From assembly GCF_012516395.1 (NCBI RefSeq), contig NZ_CP051206.1, positions 3,633,501 to 3,697,500 of the forward strand: a stretch of DNA of 64,000 nt, written 5' to 3'. Positions within the stretch are counted from its first letter, which is position 1. Each line of letters opens with the position of its first letter. This document shows positions 1-10,159 of this stretch, piece by piece. The translations under genes and the position numbers were made by a program. The notes beneath the pieces were generated by a model. The model saw only the letters and a program-made list of their open reading frames with translations, had not been told where the DNA came from and made no database searches. The stretch comes from Dolichospermum flos-aquae CCAP 1403/13F (GTDB lineage: Bacteria > Cyanobacteriota > Cyanobacteriia > Cyanobacteriales > Nostocaceae).

Positions 1-22
1 TGCGCGAAACCATTCCAATCTC

Positions 23-454
23 CTACCCCAACCTCGGACGAATCCCATAATTTCTATATTGCCAATAATCCCGCAAAATCCGGTCATGATCAAAACACAA
101 ATTACCTGGAACACACCAAGGCTCAAAAATACCCAACCCCTTAGCATCATCACCCGCTAAAGGCTCACCCGTAGCTGTTGCTAAAAACACAATACTAATC
201 GTATGTTTACGAGGATCGCGCTCAGGATCAGAATATACTAATAACTGTTCTATTAACTCTACTTTTAAGCCTATTTCTTCTTCTGCTTCCCTAATTGCTG
301 CCTTTTCTACCGATTCACCATAATCAACAAAACCACCGGGTAGCGCCCAGCCTAAAGGTTCATTATGTCTTTCAATCAGGATAATGGGGCGATGAGGTCT
401 ATCAATTAATTCAATAATAATATCAACGGTGGGTGCAGGATTTCTGTAAGTCAT
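23..454 (-). CDS. NUDIX hydrolase
   Basis: Probable nucleoside-diphosphate-X pyrophosphohydrolase; the substrate cannot be told. The Nudix box is complete (GGFVDYGE, then REAEEEIG, about residues 40-62 of 143). I start it at the ATG at 454 (MTYRNPAPTVD), which begins the recognisable fold. The frame stays open to a start at 550, but that 32-residue extension translates a dispersed 33-bp palindrome (478-510) and is unlikely to belong to the protein. The gene diverges from malQ. Family assignment is firm, substrate unknown. Confidence 0.85.
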   Translation of the reverse strand: MTYRNPAPTVDIIIELIDRPHRPIILIERHNEPLGWALPGGFVDYGESVEKAAIREAEEEIGLKVELIEQLLVYSDPERDPRKHTISIVFLATATGEPLAGDDAKGLGIFEPWCVPGNLCFDHDRILRDYWQYRNYGIRPRLG

Positions 455-477
455 GATTCGGTTATGGTAGGGATTAT

Positions 478-510
478 AGATCCCCGACTTCTCAAAGAAG
501 TCGGGGATCT
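478..510. repeat. Dispersed 33-bp perfect palindrome, copy 1
   Basis: Two 15-bp arms (agatccccgacttct and its complement) around a 3-nt loop. The same palindrome recurs at 24063, 24972 and 43533. This copy sits just upstream of the Nudix start, where an RNA hairpin would form in the leader, and it is open in frame with the gene, giving a false N-terminal extension. Confidence 0.9.
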
Positions 511-610
511 GAGTTAATCTTCTCATTTCTTCACGAATCACAACAGTCAAGACTGACTATGCCATGATAAATTCAATGCGTAAGTCCTAAAAATATATTT
601 CAGGTTAAAT

Positions 611-2119
611 ATGCCTTTTCCTAGATCCAGTGGTATTTTACTTCATCCTAGTTCTTTTCCCAGTCGGTTTGGTATTGGGGATTTGGGTTTGGAAGCTTAT
701 CGGTTTATTGATTTTCTCAAACATAGTCATCAGCAATATTGGCAAGTTTTACCTCTAGGTCCGACTGGTTACGGTAATTCCCCTTATATGTGCTACTCCG
801 CAATGGCGGGAAATTACTTTTTGATTAGTCCCTCAAAGTTGCTAGATGAGGGTTTGTTAATTCCAGAAGATTTGGCTGATTTACCAGATTTTTCTGTAAA
901 TAAAGTAGATTTTAACGAAGTTATCCCTATTAAGGTTAATCTACTCATTAAAGCTTGTGAGGATTTTAAAACTAAAGCAAATTCAACTCAAAAAGCAGCT
1001 TTTGCTAAGTTTTGTGCTGATAAAGGCTATTGGTTAAATAATTATGCGCTATTTATGGCGATTAAAGATATCCAAGACGGTGCAAGCTGGTACAATTGGG
1101 AGCCAGAATTAGCAAAGCGTGAACCAGCAGCTTTAGCCCAGATGGAAAAAGATTTGGAAGAGGAGATTTTTTATTACAAGTTTGTTCAATATGAGTTCTT
1201 CCGGCAGTGGTCAGAACTGAAAAAATATGCTAACGAAAATGGGATAGAGATTATTGGTGATATTCCCATTTACGTAGCCCATGATAGTGCTGATGTGTGG
1301 GCTAATCCTGAGATTTTTGCTTTAGATGAAGAAACGGGAGAAGTGGCTTTAATGGCGGGAGTTCCACCCGACTACTTTAGCGCTACTGGTCAATTGTGGG
1401 GAAATCCGGTTTATAACTGGGAAGAATTGCAAAAACAAGATTTCAAATGGTGGATATTACGCTTTGAGGCGATGCTGGATTACGTGGATATAATTCGCAT
1501 TGATCATTTCCGGGGTTTTGAGGCTTATTGGGCTGTTCCCCAGGGAGAAACTACTGCCATGAATGGCGAATGGATTGAAGCGCCTGGAGTGGCTTTATTT
1601 GAGGCAATTAGAAAGCGTTTGGGTAAGTTACCTGTTTTGGCGGAGGATTTGGGAATTATTACGCCAGAAGTGGAGGCACTGCGAGATCAGTTTGAGTTTC
1701 CAGGGATGAAGGTGTTGCAGTTTGCCTTTGGTTCTGATCCCGGAAATCCATTTTTACCCTTTAACTACACTCGTAATGCTGTAGTTTATACAGGTACTCA
1801 CGACAACGATACGACTGTAGGCTGGTTTAACACGGGAAATGATTATGAAAAGCAAAATTTATTGTTGTATTTGGGTTGTATAAGTCCTGATGGTATACAC
1901 TGGGACTTAATTAGATTAGCTTTAAGTTCGATCGCTAATCAAGCGATTATACCTTTGCAGGATGTATTAGGTTTGGGAACTGAAGCCCGGATGAATTTTC
2001 CTAGTACAGCGGAGGGAAATTGGGAGTGGCGTTACCAACCAGGTGTATTAACGCCAGATTTAAGCGATCGCTTAAAAACTCTCACTCTCCGTTACGGACG
2101 CGCTCATAGAGAAAAGTAG
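611..2119 (+). CDS. malQ: 4-alpha-glucanotransferase (amylomaltase)
   Basis: GH77 disproportionating enzyme of glycogen/maltodextrin metabolism, cytosolic. At 502 residues it has the normal bacterial length. It begins MPFPRSSGILLHPSSFPS, typical of the family. Catalytic motifs are visible: RIDHFRG with the nucleophile Asp near residue 298, AEDLG with the acid/base Glu near 345, and GTHDNDT with the third carboxylate Asp near 398. It is a single gene divergent from the Nudix hydrolase; the next gene is convergent and separated by a short tandem repeat. Confidence 0.96.
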   Translation: MPFPRSSGILLHPSSFPSRFGIGDLGLEAYRFIDFLKHSHQQYWQVLPLGPTGYGNSPYMCYSAMAGNYFLISPSKLLDEGLLIPEDLADLPDFSVNKVDFNEVIPIKVNLLIKACEDFKTKANSTQKAAFAKFCADKGYWLNNYALFMAIKDIQDGASWYNWEPELAKREPAALAQMEKDLEEEIFYYKFVQYEFFRQWSELKKYANENGIEIIGDIPIYVAHDSADVWANPEIFALDEETGEVALMAGVPPDYFSATGQLWGNPVYNWEELQKQDFKWWILRFEAMLDYVDIIRIDHFRGFEAYWAVPQGETTAMNGEWIEAPGVALFEAIRKRLGKLPVLAEDLGIITPEVEALRDQFEFPGMKVLQFAFGSDPGNPFLPFNYTRNAVVYTGTHDNDTTVGWFNTGNDYEKQNLLLYLGCISPDGIHWDLIRLALSSIANQAIIPLQDVLGLGTEARMNFPSTAEGNWEWRYQPGVLTPDLSDRLKTLTLRYGRAHREK

Positions 2120-2164
2120 GGGAAGTGGGGGAAGTAGGGGGAGTAGGGGAGAAATTTTCTTCCT

Positions 2165-2217
2165 TCTGACAACTAACCACTGACAACTGACCACTGACCA
2201 CTGACAACTGACTCCTA
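2165..2217. repeat. Short tandem repeat (tgaccac/tgacaac heptamers)
   Basis: About seven imperfect heptamers of the form tgacaac / tgaccac between the convergent ends of malQ and the RodZ-like gene. It resembles the STRR heptamer arrays known from heterocystous cyanobacteria. The last units touch the stop codon of the minus-strand gene. Confidence 0.8.
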
Positions 2218-2991
2218 TGAGTTTGGTTTAGCAGCAATCTTGATTTCTTTGGATTTCCCGATTTCTCCCATTTCCTTTGCTTCCTGCTGATTCACGCTCA
2301 TTAACACACCACCAGCATTATCAGTTTTTACTGTCAGTTGGTCAGTGGCGTTCCAAGTGCGACTAGAACCTTGTGGTAAAACTCCCTCAAAGGCGGTTTT
2401 ACCATCTGTAACCACACTAATCCAAGATGAGGTTTTTAAAGTCACACCAATTTGTACGGATTGATGCTCTTTCTTGCTGAGTAATGTATTACTAGCTGTT
2501 TCTTGCCCTTTTGACTGCGCTGCTGTATTTGGTTGAATTTGGCGGTTATTTGCCTGCAAGGTGGCATTATTCAACAACTGGGATAAACCGTTCACAGAAC
2601 AGAAAATTAACCCGATATAAAGCAGGTAAAGATGAATAGGACGTAATTGAGGAACAGCTTGTGCTTTCCAATGGGATTTAACACCCACTGATTGAGAACC
2701 AATGGGGAAATGACTGGCAAATTCTGCTCCCCGAACTCCTAAAGCTTCTGCAAACTGTCTAATTAAGCCTTGAATATAAATTGGTTCTGGTAAGTCGTTT
2801 AAATTACCTTCTTCAATTGCTTGCAAAAGTCGTCGAGGAATTCTAGTTAATCCGACTAACTCATCCAGATTTAAACCTTTTTCTTGCCGTAGTGAAGCTA
2901 GTTGTGAGCCAAGTTGTCCTAACTTTTCGGCTTGATGTTCCTTGATAGAAGGTTTGATTGGCTGTTCATCCTTCTTTCTGAACCATTTCAT
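2215..2991 (-). CDS. RodZ-like helix-turn-helix membrane protein
   Basis: 258 residues. The N-terminal cytoplasmic Cro/C1-type HTH (about 28-95, LGSQLASLRQEKGLNLDELV then IPRRLLQAIEEGN) is followed by a single transmembrane helix (about 120-138, LYLLYIGLIFCSVNGL) and a periplasmic domain (about 175-245) resembling the DUF4115 domain of RodZ. RodZ links MreB to the cell-shape machinery; whether this protein does so here is inference. It lies 16 bp downstream of the pseudouridine synthase on the same strand, so the two probably share a transcript. Confidence 0.7.
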   Translation of the reverse strand: MKWFRKKDEQPIKPSIKEHQAEKLGQLGSQLASLRQEKGLNLDELVGLTRIPRRLLQAIEEGNLNDLPEPIYIQGLIRQFAEALGVRGAEFASHFPIGSQSVGVKSHWKAQAVPQLRPIHLYLLYIGLIFCSVNGLSQLLNNATLQANNRQIQPNTAAQSKGQETASNTLLSKKEHQSVQIGVTLKTSSWISVVTDGKTAFEGVLPQGSSRTWNATDQLTVKTDNAGGVLMSVNQQEAKEMGEIGKSKEIKIAAKPNS

Positions 2992-3007
2992 ATTTTTCCT
3001 TTACTCC

Positions 3008-3781
3008 TTAACTCGGCTTTGTCTGAATCGGTGTGCGAATTATCTGCTTATTTAAAAAACTCATCTCATCTTCACTAAGATGACGATATTTACCAGATGG
3101 CAAAAATGCTGTTGTTGAGGTTTTTAATTGAATTAAACCAATAGCCGTACGATGTAGCTTGATAACTGGATATCCCAATTGTTCGGCTATGCGGCGAATT
3201 TGACGGTTTCTTCCTTCCTGTAAAACGATCTCTAACCAGCTTTGATCAATATAAGTTTCAATTAAGCGCACTTGAGCAGGTCTTGTGATTCTTCCTTCCA
3301 GAACTATACCCTGACTCCACTTTTTGAGAACTGTTGCTGGAGGACGGCCTTGAACAACAACACGATAGGTCTTAGTAATACTATGACTGGGATGGGTAAG
3401 TCCATAGGTCAGTTCCCCATCATTGGTTAAAATCAATGCTCCTGTGGAGTCTACATCCAAACGGCCTACCGGGTGAATACCCCATCCGGTTCTTAACTCT
3501 GACGGTAGCAGATCCAAAACGGTTGGTCTTCCTTGAGGATCATGGCAAGTAGAGACAATTCCGGCTGGTTTATGCAGTAATAAATACATTTTGGATGGTC
3601 GCTGTTCTGCCAGCACAGGTTGACCATCAATAGAGATTTTGTCTTGAGAGGGATCGACTTTTTGACCTAAATGTGCTACTACCCCGTTAACACATACTCG
3701 TGATTGCCTCATCATTTCTTCGGCTTCACGTCGTGAGGCGATACCCCATTGAGCTAGAATTTTTTGTAACCGTTCCTCCAT
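3008..3781 (-). CDS. rRNA pseudouridine synthase, RsuA/RluB family
   Basis: 257 residues: an N-terminal S4 RNA-binding domain (MEERLQKILAQWGIASRREAEEMM, residues 1-60) and a catalytic domain with KPAGIVST and the signature GRLDVDSTGALILTNDG, whose first Asp is the catalytic residue of the family. The QIRRIAEQLGYPVIKLHR segment is also typical. It isomerises uridine in ribosomal RNA; the target (23S or 16S) cannot be decided from sequence alone. Probably cotranscribed with the RodZ-like gene downstream. Confidence 0.92.
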   Translation of the reverse strand: MEERLQKILAQWGIASRREAEEMMRQSRVCVNGVVAHLGQKVDPSQDKISIDGQPVLAEQRPSKMYLLLHKPAGIVSTCHDPQGRPTVLDLLPSELRTGWGIHPVGRLDVDSTGALILTNDGELTYGLTHPSHSITKTYRVVVQGRPPATVLKKWSQGIVLEGRITRPAQVRLIETYIDQSWLEIVLQEGRNRQIRRIAEQLGYPVIKLHRTAIGLIQLKTSTTAFLPSGKYRHLSEDEMSFLNKQIIRTPIQTKPS

Positions 3782-3923
3782 GTTTAAATTGTGATTTTCT
3801 TGCTGAATATTTTTATACTACTAATGTTTGCACTTTGTTGTTAACAAACTTCCATGTTAAAGTTAAGAACTGTTTAAGATGCTCAATAATTAGGCATATT
3901 TACATTGATGTAACCGTCGAAAA

Positions 3924-4637
3924 ATGACAGAACCAAGTTCCCCAAATCCAAATAATAGCAGAGTCAGGATCATTACAAAAGTTTTAACATCAGCGATTAA
4001 GCTCTGGTTAAGAAGCCAATTAAATCAAGTATCTCATTTAGAGGTACAGATAGAAGCAAGCGATCGCCAATTACTTTCTGGTTACATTCCTGGAGTATCA
4101 ATTTCTGCTAGTAATGCAGTGTATCAAGGTCTTCGTGTTACACAAATCGAACTTGAGGCAGAAAAAATCCAACTGAATGTTGCTGCAATATTAAAAGGAC
4201 AACCTTTGCAATTATCAGCAATAGTCCCTGTGGTTGGTAAGCTGATTATCACCGCACAGGATCTTAATAACTCTCTTTCATCTCCATTATTATTAACGGC
4301 TATAAATGATGGACTGATTCCACTATTAGCAGAATACAGGCTAAATTACCCGTTTATTACTTGGGAAAAAATCACCCTTGACAACCAGGTATTGATCCTA
4401 CACGGTATCCCCATTTCTGAAACAGAAGGGGCATTTTTCAATATTCATTTAGGCTTAGAACTACGCAATGGTCAAGAACTGCAATTAACGCAGGTTCAGG
4501 TAAAGACCGATCAAGAGGTGCTTTTGGAAAGGAATTCTCCTTATATGATAAACCTGGGAACAGATGTTGATATCGAAAAAATTTCCCTGCTGCCAGAACA
4601 ATTAACTTGTTATGGACGTATTAATATTAACCCATAA
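3924..4637 (+). CDS. DUF2993 family protein
   Basis: 237 residues, recognised as DUF2993 (LmeA-like, a putative lipid-binding fold) from the pattern of an N-terminal LRSQLNQVSHLEVQIE segment, followed by alternating strands and the SSPLLLTAINDGLIPLL stretch. No signal peptide or membrane helix is evident. Such proteins are widespread in cyanobacteria and have no settled role. The gene stands alone, divergent from the pseudouridine synthase and convergent with cdsA. Confidence 0.75.
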   Translation: MTEPSSPNPNNSRVRIITKVLTSAIKLWLRSQLNQVSHLEVQIEASDRQLLSGYIPGVSISASNAVYQGLRVTQIELEAEKIQLNVAAILKGQPLQLSAIVPVVGKLIITAQDLNNSLSSPLLLTAINDGLIPLLAEYRLNYPFITWEKITLDNQVLILHGIPISETEGAFFNIHLGLELRNGQELQLTQVQVKTDQEVLLERNSPYMINLGTDVDIEKISLLPEQLTCYGRININP

Positions 4638-4740
4638 CTATTAAAAAATCAAAACTCAATATTCCCTGAATTTACTTTAAATTGTATGGCTATTGTGAGT
4701 GACATGAGCAAGTTGAGATTAAATCTTATCTTAGTTCCTA

Positions 4741-5631
4741 TTACAGCGTTTTTTCTAATAAAGGTAAAAGTAATGTAACGAAATAATACACTAGAGGAGC
4801 AGTGAAAATATAGCTATCGGTGCGATCTAAAATCCCCCCATGACCAGGGATTAATTGACCTGAATCTTTGACACCGGCATCACGTTTCAGCAAGGATTCT
4901 GTTAAGTCACCCAACAAACTAGCGATACCAATAATTAGACCTAATGTGACACCAGTGATTAACCAATGGGGAAAATGGAGAAGGTAAGCTCCTACCATAG
5001 CAACAGCGACACTGGCAGTAATGCCAAAAACAGCACCTTCTACAGTTTTTTTGGGACTAATATCTGATAATCGCGTTTTCCCGAAGAATTTACCAAAAGT
5101 ATAAGCGCCAATATCCGCAGCCCAAATACATAAGAACGTGAGGATAGTCGCAGTTAAACCCGCGGGGAAGGCAGTTAAATTACCTTGTCCAATATCTTGC
5201 CAATTAGATGGCCAATAACCACCTAAAGGTAAATTACTGCTAATAGCATGATCAATTCCTCGTAAGCGGACCCAGTAACTTGGTAAGTAACCGACATAAA
5301 ACAAACCCATAATAGAAGCGGAAATATCCGCAATGGTGGCTAATTTGGGTTGAAATAGTAAATAAAAACAAATAAGTGTCCCGGCTATGGGCATAATTGC
5401 ATCAGCTAAACTACCATTCAGGGTACAAATTGCCAGTAGAACTTGACTAACAATCATAGTAGTTTTGACTGAGGGTGTGATGCCGCGAGAACGGACCAAA
5501 TTAAAATATTCTTGTTGACCTAAAAATACGACAATAGCGATCGCTATCGTAAAATACCAACCCCCTAAGAGGGTTGCAGATAGCGCCATGATAATCGCAA
5601 TAATTCCACTAATAATTCGAGGCCAGGGCAT
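4741..5631 (-). CDS. cdsA: Phosphatidate cytidylyltransferase (CDP-diglyceride synthase)
   Basis: 296-residue polytopic membrane protein that makes CDP-diacylglycerol from phosphatidic acid and CTP, the entry to phosphatidylglycerol and hence thylakoid lipid synthesis. The C-terminal CDS signature is intact: SLLGDLTESLLKRDAGVKD, then GQLIPGHGGILDRTDSYIF. About seven or eight hydrophobic helices precede it. It lies 66 bp downstream of cbiT on the same strand; that spacer carries gattttgg-type short repeats. Confidence 0.95.
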   Translation of the reverse strand: MPWPRIISGIIAIIMALSATLLGGWYFTIAIAIVVFLGQQEYFNLVRSRGITPSVKTTMIVSQVLLAICTLNGSLADAIMPIAGTLICFYLLFQPKLATIADISASIMGLFYVGYLPSYWVRLRGIDHAISSNLPLGGYWPSNWQDIGQGNLTAFPAGLTATILTFLCIWAADIGAYTFGKFFGKTRLSDISPKKTVEGAVFGITASVAVAMVGAYLLHFPHWLITGVTLGLIIGIASLLGDLTESLLKRDAGVKDSGQLIPGHGGILDRTDSYIFTAPLVYYFVTLLLPLLEKTL

Positions 5632-5697
5632 AGGATAATATTGGGGATTTTAGATTTGGGATTTTGGATGCAACCCAAAACCGAAAACCTAAGGAAT

Positions 5698-6300
5698 TTA
5701 ATCTAATTTTTCACCACTAAGAATGAAAATGGGATCGGCTGCTACAAAGGTTTGAGAATAGCCCCGTGTTTCTAAGCGATTTACCGCTGACTGGACAACT
5801 TCAATATTCCTAACTCTCAACTGAGAAAAGCTTTGAGAAATAGCATACAGACTTTCTAGACTAGCAGCAGTAGCGACCACTCGGCCAGATGTTGGTAAAT
5901 ATTGCCAGGCCGCTTGGACAATTTCCTGTATGGCTTTTCCACCTTCAATGCAGATCCGATCAGGTAGTAACTTGATTTGATCTAAGCATTCTGGGGCGCT
6001 ACCTTCAATTACTTCGACGTTTTTGACTTCAAAGCGATCGCAGTTGCGTCTAATTAGGTTCGCAACATCCTCATCTCTTTCGATAGCAATCACTCGTCCG
6101 TGGGGACACAATAAGCTCACCTCTATAGGAATTGTACCTGTTCCTGCGCCAATATCCCACAATACCGAATTGGCTTCTAGTCGCAGTTGGGAAATTATCA
6201 GCAATCTTAATTCTCGCTGACTGAGGGGAATACCTGGTAAATTCTCAAATAATTCGTCGGGAATACCTGGGGTAATATAAGGCCAAAGTGGGGAAGGCAT
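5698..6300 (-). CDS. cbiT: Precorrin-6B methyltransferase CbiT subunit
   Basis: About 200 residues; SAM-dependent C15-methyltransferase/decarboxylase of corrin-ring (cobalamin) synthesis. Motif I is LWDIGAGTGTIPIEV, motif post-I is VIAIERDED, and the conserved start is MPSPLWPYITPGIPDE. I use the ATG at 6300; a TTG two codons upstream is also open. In many cyanobacteria CbiT is a free-standing protein as here. There is no sign of a cobalamin riboswitch upstream. Confidence 0.85.
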   Translation of the reverse strand: MPSPLWPYITPGIPDELFENLPGIPLSQRELRLLIISQLRLEANSVLWDIGAGTGTIPIEVSLLCPHGRVIAIERDEDVANLIRRNCDRFEVKNVEVIEGSAPECLDQIKLLPDRICIEGGKAIQEIVQAAWQYLPTSGRVVATAASLESLYAISQSFSQLRVRNIEVVQSAVNRLETRGYSQTFVAADPIFILSGEKLD

Positions 6301-6393
6301 AAGCAATTAAAAATTAACAATTAAAATTTAACAATTGGGAAAGGGGAAGATAATTTTGGTAGTTATGCTCATCAATGACATCAGGAAACTGCA

Positions 6394-7791
6394 ATGATGA
6401 ATAGGGAAATATTAGCTAATCGCTATGAAGTTCAACAACAGCTAGGCAAAAAAGCCGGGAGAAGGACTTTCTTGGCTACTGATTTAGTAACTGGAAAATC
6501 GGTAATTGTCAAGTTACTTGCTTTTAGTAATGATTTTGAATGGGATGATCTCAAATTATTTGAGAGAGAAGCTCAAACTTTAAAATCTTTATCACATCCC
6601 CATATTCCTGCATACTTAGACTATTTTGAGGTCAATTCCTCTAGATATAAAGGATTTGCCCTGGTTCAGACTTATATTTCAGCCCAAACCTTAGAACAAT
6701 ATTTACAAGCTGGGAGGAAATTTACAGAAATTGAAGTTAAAGAAATTGCTAAAGCAGTTTTAGAAATTCTTATATATTTACATGAGTTAAATCCACCTGT
6801 TGTCCACCGTGATATTAAGCCTAGCAATATTTTATTAGGAGAGCGCTCTGGCAATAGTGTCGGTTTAGTTTATTTAATAGATTTTGGTTCAGTCCAAACC
6901 GTCCTAGCAGCAGAAGGAGGGACAAGAACTGTTGTCGGGACTTATGGTTATATGCCACAGGAACAGTTTGGAGGGCGTACTGTTCCCGCTTCTGACCTTT
7001 ATAGTTTAGGATGCACAATGATTTATTTGGTGACTGGTACTAACCCAGCGGATTTACCCCAAAAGGATTTTCGCATTCAATTTCAGCAAGTTGCTAATCT
7101 TAGTCCCAATTTTGCTAAGTGGTTGGAGCAAATTACAGAACCCAGTTTAGAAAAGCGGTTTTCTACTGCAACCCAAGCACTCAGAGATTTAAAGCAGCCA
7201 CAATATGCTGATACGTTGGCTTTAAATATTGGTAAACCAGCGGGTAGTAAAATTCAATTAACCAAAAATGAAGAGATTTTAGAAATTATTATTCCTCCGG
7301 TTGGCTTTCAATCTTCAATGGTATTTGTAGGTTTTTTTGCCATATCCTGGAATTCTTTTATCTTATTTTGGACTATTGGTGCTTTGTCTGCTCCCTTTCC
7401 GGCAAATATCCCCTTTGCCTTATTTTCATTACCTTTTTGGGGGGCAGGATTTTCGATGATATACGGTATAGTTTCCAGTTTATTTGGTAGTACAAAAATA
7501 CATATAGATTCTCAACAAATTTCTCTTAATCACCAGTTAGGGAAATGGAAAATTCCCCGTCGTCGTTCATTGTCCAGAGAAAATATTGATAAATTAGTTT
7601 ATACACCGAGATATTTTACTAAAGACTCAGATGGAGATAAAACTCAAGTACCTGCAAAATTGGTAATTTGGGCAGGAGTCGAAAAATTTGAGTTTGATGT
7701 TAATACTTTCACCATCAAATCTGAAGCAGAATTAGAATGGTTAGCGAGGGAATTAAGTGATTGGTTAGGGATAGAAATCACCAGTCCTTAG
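6394..7791 (+). CDS. Serine/threonine protein kinase with C-terminal membrane segment
   Basis: 465 residues. Pkn2-type kinase domain (about 8-270): a degenerate Gly-rich loop (LGKKAGRRTF), Lys40 in VIVKLL, HRDIKPSN in the catalytic loop near residue 138, DFGS, and GTYGYMPQEQ in the activation segment. All catalytic residues are present. After it come two hydrophobic helices (about 305-365) and a C-terminal domain of roughly 90 residues, so the kinase is probably cytoplasmic and membrane anchored. The substrate is unknown. It is convergent with psaB, from which a terminator hairpin separates it. Confidence 0.9.
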   Translation: MMNREILANRYEVQQQLGKKAGRRTFLATDLVTGKSVIVKLLAFSNDFEWDDLKLFEREAQTLKSLSHPHIPAYLDYFEVNSSRYKGFALVQTYISAQTLEQYLQAGRKFTEIEVKEIAKAVLEILIYLHELNPPVVHRDIKPSNILLGERSGNSVGLVYLIDFGSVQTVLAAEGGTRTVVGTYGYMPQEQFGGRTVPASDLYSLGCTMIYLVTGTNPADLPQKDFRIQFQQVANLSPNFAKWLEQITEPSLEKRFSTATQALRDLKQPQYADTLALNIGKPAGSKIQLTKNEEILEIIIPPVGFQSSMVFVGFFAISWNSFILFWTIGALSAPFPANIPFALFSLPFWGAGFSMIYGIVSSLFGSTKIHIDSQQISLNHQLGKWKIPRRRSLSRENIDKLVYTPRYFTKDSDGDKTQVPAKLVIWAGVEKFEFDVNTFTIKSEAELEWLARELSDWLGIEITSP

Positions 7792-7830
7792 TTTTTAGGG
7801 GTTTAGCAATGCTAAACTCAAACCCATTAA

Positions 7831-7862
7831 AAAAATCCCCCACCTTACGGCAGGGGATTTTT
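7831..7862. terminator. Bidirectional terminator between kinase gene and psaB
   Basis: Inverted repeat of aaaaatcccc and ggggattttt around a 12-nt loop. It has an A-tract on one side and a T-tract on the other, so it reads as an intrinsic terminator in both directions, between the two convergent genes. Confidence 0.85.
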
Positions 7863-7887
7863 AATTACCTAAAACTAGTAGTCAGGA

Positions 7888-10119
7888 TCAACCGAACTTA
7901 CCAGCAGTAGAAGCAATGAGGAACGCTGCGTAGGTGAGGATGTAGCCAACAGTGAAGTGAGCTAAACCAACCACACGAGCTTGAACAATGGAGAGAGCAA
8001 CGGGTTTGTCCTTCCAGCGAACCAAGTTAGCTAAAGGAGTACGTTCGTGCGCCCAAACCAAGGTTTCAATTAACTCTTGCCAGTAACCTCTCCAAGAGAT
8101 GAGGAACATGAAACCAGTAGCCCAGACGAGGTGTCCAAAGAGGAACATCCAAGCCCAAACAGACAGGTTATTCATGCCGTAGGGGTTGTAACCGTTAATC
8201 AACTGAGCAGAGTTAGCCCAGAGGTAATCACGGAACCAGCCCATCAGGTAGGTAGAGTTTTCGTTGAACTGAGCAACGTTACCTTGCCAAATACCTAGAT
8301 GTTTCCAGTGCCAGTAGAAGGTTACCCAACCAATGGTATTCAACATCCAGAACATAGACAGGTAGAAAGAGTCCCATGCGGAGATATCGCAAGTACCGCC
8401 ACGGCCGGGACCGTCGCAGGGGAACGCATAACCGAAGTCCTTTTTATCGGGCATCAGTTTAGAACCACGCGCATCCAAAGCACCCTTAACGAGTACCAAG
8501 GTGGTGGTGTGGATAGCCAAAGCGAAAGCGTGGTGAACCAAGAAATCGCCAGGTCCAATGGTCAAGAACAAAGAATTTGTGCCAGAGTTGATGGCATCTA
8601 ACCAGCCAGACAACCAAACGTTACCAGCATTGGGGTAAGCGGTGTAAGCAATACTGTCGGGGTTAGACAACAGTACATTCAAGCCATACAGAGCTTTACC
8701 TTGGGCAGCTTGGATGAATTGAGCAAATACTGGCTCAATCAAGATTTGTTTTTCAGGAGTACCGAACGCAACAACTACGTCGTTGTGAACATATAAACCC
8801 AGGGTGTGGAAACCCAAGAAGAGAGATACCCAGCTAAGGTGGGAGATGATCGCTTCTTTGTGTTGTAACATCCGGTCAAGGACGTTACCTTTGTTTTGTT
8901 CAGGATCGTAGTCACGAACCCAGAAAATTGCTGCGTGAGCAAAAGCACCAACCATCAAGAAACCAGCGATGTACTGGTGGTGGGTGTACAGTGCTGCCTG
9001 TGTGGTGTAATCCTTAGCGATGAACGCATAAGGAGGCAGAGCGTACATATGCTGCGCTACCAAGGAACAGATAGTTCCCAAAGATGCCAAAGCTAATGAC
9101 AACTGGAAGTGCAGGGAGTTGTTGATGGTGTCGTAAAGACCTTGGTGGGGCAGGTTGAACTGACCTTCGCTCTTGCTACCGGGAACTAAACCAGATTTGG
9201 AGTTCAGCATTTCTTTGATGCTGTGACCAATTCCGAAGTTAGTCCGGTACATATGACCAGCGATGATGAACAAAACTGCGATCGCCAAGTGGTGGTGAGC
9301 CATGTCAGTCAACCACAAGGATTCTGTTTGGGGGTGGAAACCGCCCAAGAAGGTGAGAATCGCAGTCCCAGCACCAGTGGAAGTACCAAATAACTGGCCA
9401 GCGGTGTCAGGGTTTTGAGCATAAACGCCCCAGTTACCTGTGAAGAAAGGAGTTAAACCTTCTGGATGGGGAGCTACAGTCAAGAAGTTATCCCAGCCCA
9501 CGTGGATACCACGAGATTCAGGAATAGCAACGTGAACCAAGTGACCTGCCCAAGCGAGAGAACTAACACCGAATAAAGCCGATAAGTGGTGGTTTAGACG
9601 GGGTTCAGCACTCTTAAACCAAGAGAGGCTAGGACGGAACTTGGGTTGTAAATGTAACCAACCAGCAAACAGGAACAATGCTGCCAACAAGAGCAAACCA
9701 ACAGAACCAGTATATAGTTCTGTGTTTGTCCGCATCCCGATGGTGTACCACCAGTGATAAACACCGGAGTAAGCAATGTTTACAGGGTTGCTTGCACCAG
9801 CCTGGGTGAAAGCTTCAATTGCAGGCTGACCGAAGTGAGGGTCCCAAATTGCATGGGCAATGGGACGGACGTGCAGGGGATCTTTAATCCACTGTTCAAA
9901 GTTACCTTGCCAGGCCACGTGGAACAGGAGGCTGGATGCCCACAGGAAGATGATTGCCAAATGACCGAAGTGCGTAGCGAAAATCTTTTGGTAAAGATTT
10001 TCTTCCGTCATGCCATCGTGGCTTTCAAAGTCGTTGCCTGTAGCGATCGCATACCAAATCCGACGAGTAGTCGGGTCCTGTGCGAGATCCTGGCTAAATT
10101 TTGGAAATTTTGTTGCCAT
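7888..10119 (-). CDS. psaB: Photosystem I P700 chlorophyll a apoprotein A2
   Basis: 743 residues, full length. It forms the photosystem I core heterodimer with PsaA in the thylakoid membrane, binding P700, the A0/A1 cofactors and half of the FX 4Fe-4S cluster. Visible features: start [20 protein letters not shown], the FX-binding loop [12 protein letters not shown] with its two cysteines, eleven hydrophobic helices and many His ligands. It follows psaA after 121 bp containing gattttgg-type short repeats, the usual psaAB order. The SD upstream of the ATG is weak. Confidence 0.99.
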   Translation of the reverse strand: MATKFPKFSQDLAQDPTTRRIWYAIATGNDFESHDGMTEENLYQKIFATHFGHLAIIFLWASSLLFHVAWQGNFEQWIKDPLHVRPIAHAIWDPHFGQPAIEAFTQAGASNPVNIAYSGVYHWWYTIGMRTNTELYTGSVGLLLLAALFLFAGWLHLQPKFRPSLSWFKSAEPRLNHHLSALFGVSSLAWAGHLVHVAIPESRGIHVGWDNFLTVAPHPEGLTPFFTGNWGVYAQNPDTAGQLFGTSTGAGTAILTFLGGFHPQTESLWLTDMAHHHLAIAVLFIIAGHMYRTNFGIGHSIKEMLNSKSGLVPGSKSEGQFNLPHQGLYDTINNSLHFQLSLALASLGTICSLVAQHMYALPPYAFIAKDYTTQAALYTHHQYIAGFLMVGAFAHAAIFWVRDYDPEQNKGNVLDRMLQHKEAIISHLSWVSLFLGFHTLGLYVHNDVVVAFGTPEKQILIEPVFAQFIQAAQGKALYGLNVLLSNPDSIAYTAYPNAGNVWLSGWLDAINSGTNSLFLTIGPGDFLVHHAFALAIHTTTLVLVKGALDARGSKLMPDKKDFGYAFPCDGPGRGGTCDISAWDSFYLSMFWMLNTIGWVTFYWHWKHLGIWQGNVAQFNENSTYLMGWFRDYLWANSAQLINGYNPYGMNNLSVWAWMFLFGHLVWATGFMFLISWRGYWQELIETLVWAHERTPLANLVRWKDKPVALSIVQARVVGLAHFTVGYILTYAAFLIASTAGKFG

Positions 10120-10159
10120 AGGTGTGATCTGTCCTCTGACCTTTAGCCATTATTTAGTC

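Noticed and set aside
3700..3927. 75-codon frame overlapping the pseudouridine synthase and the DUF2993 start
   Set aside because: Runs opposite to and into well-supported genes.
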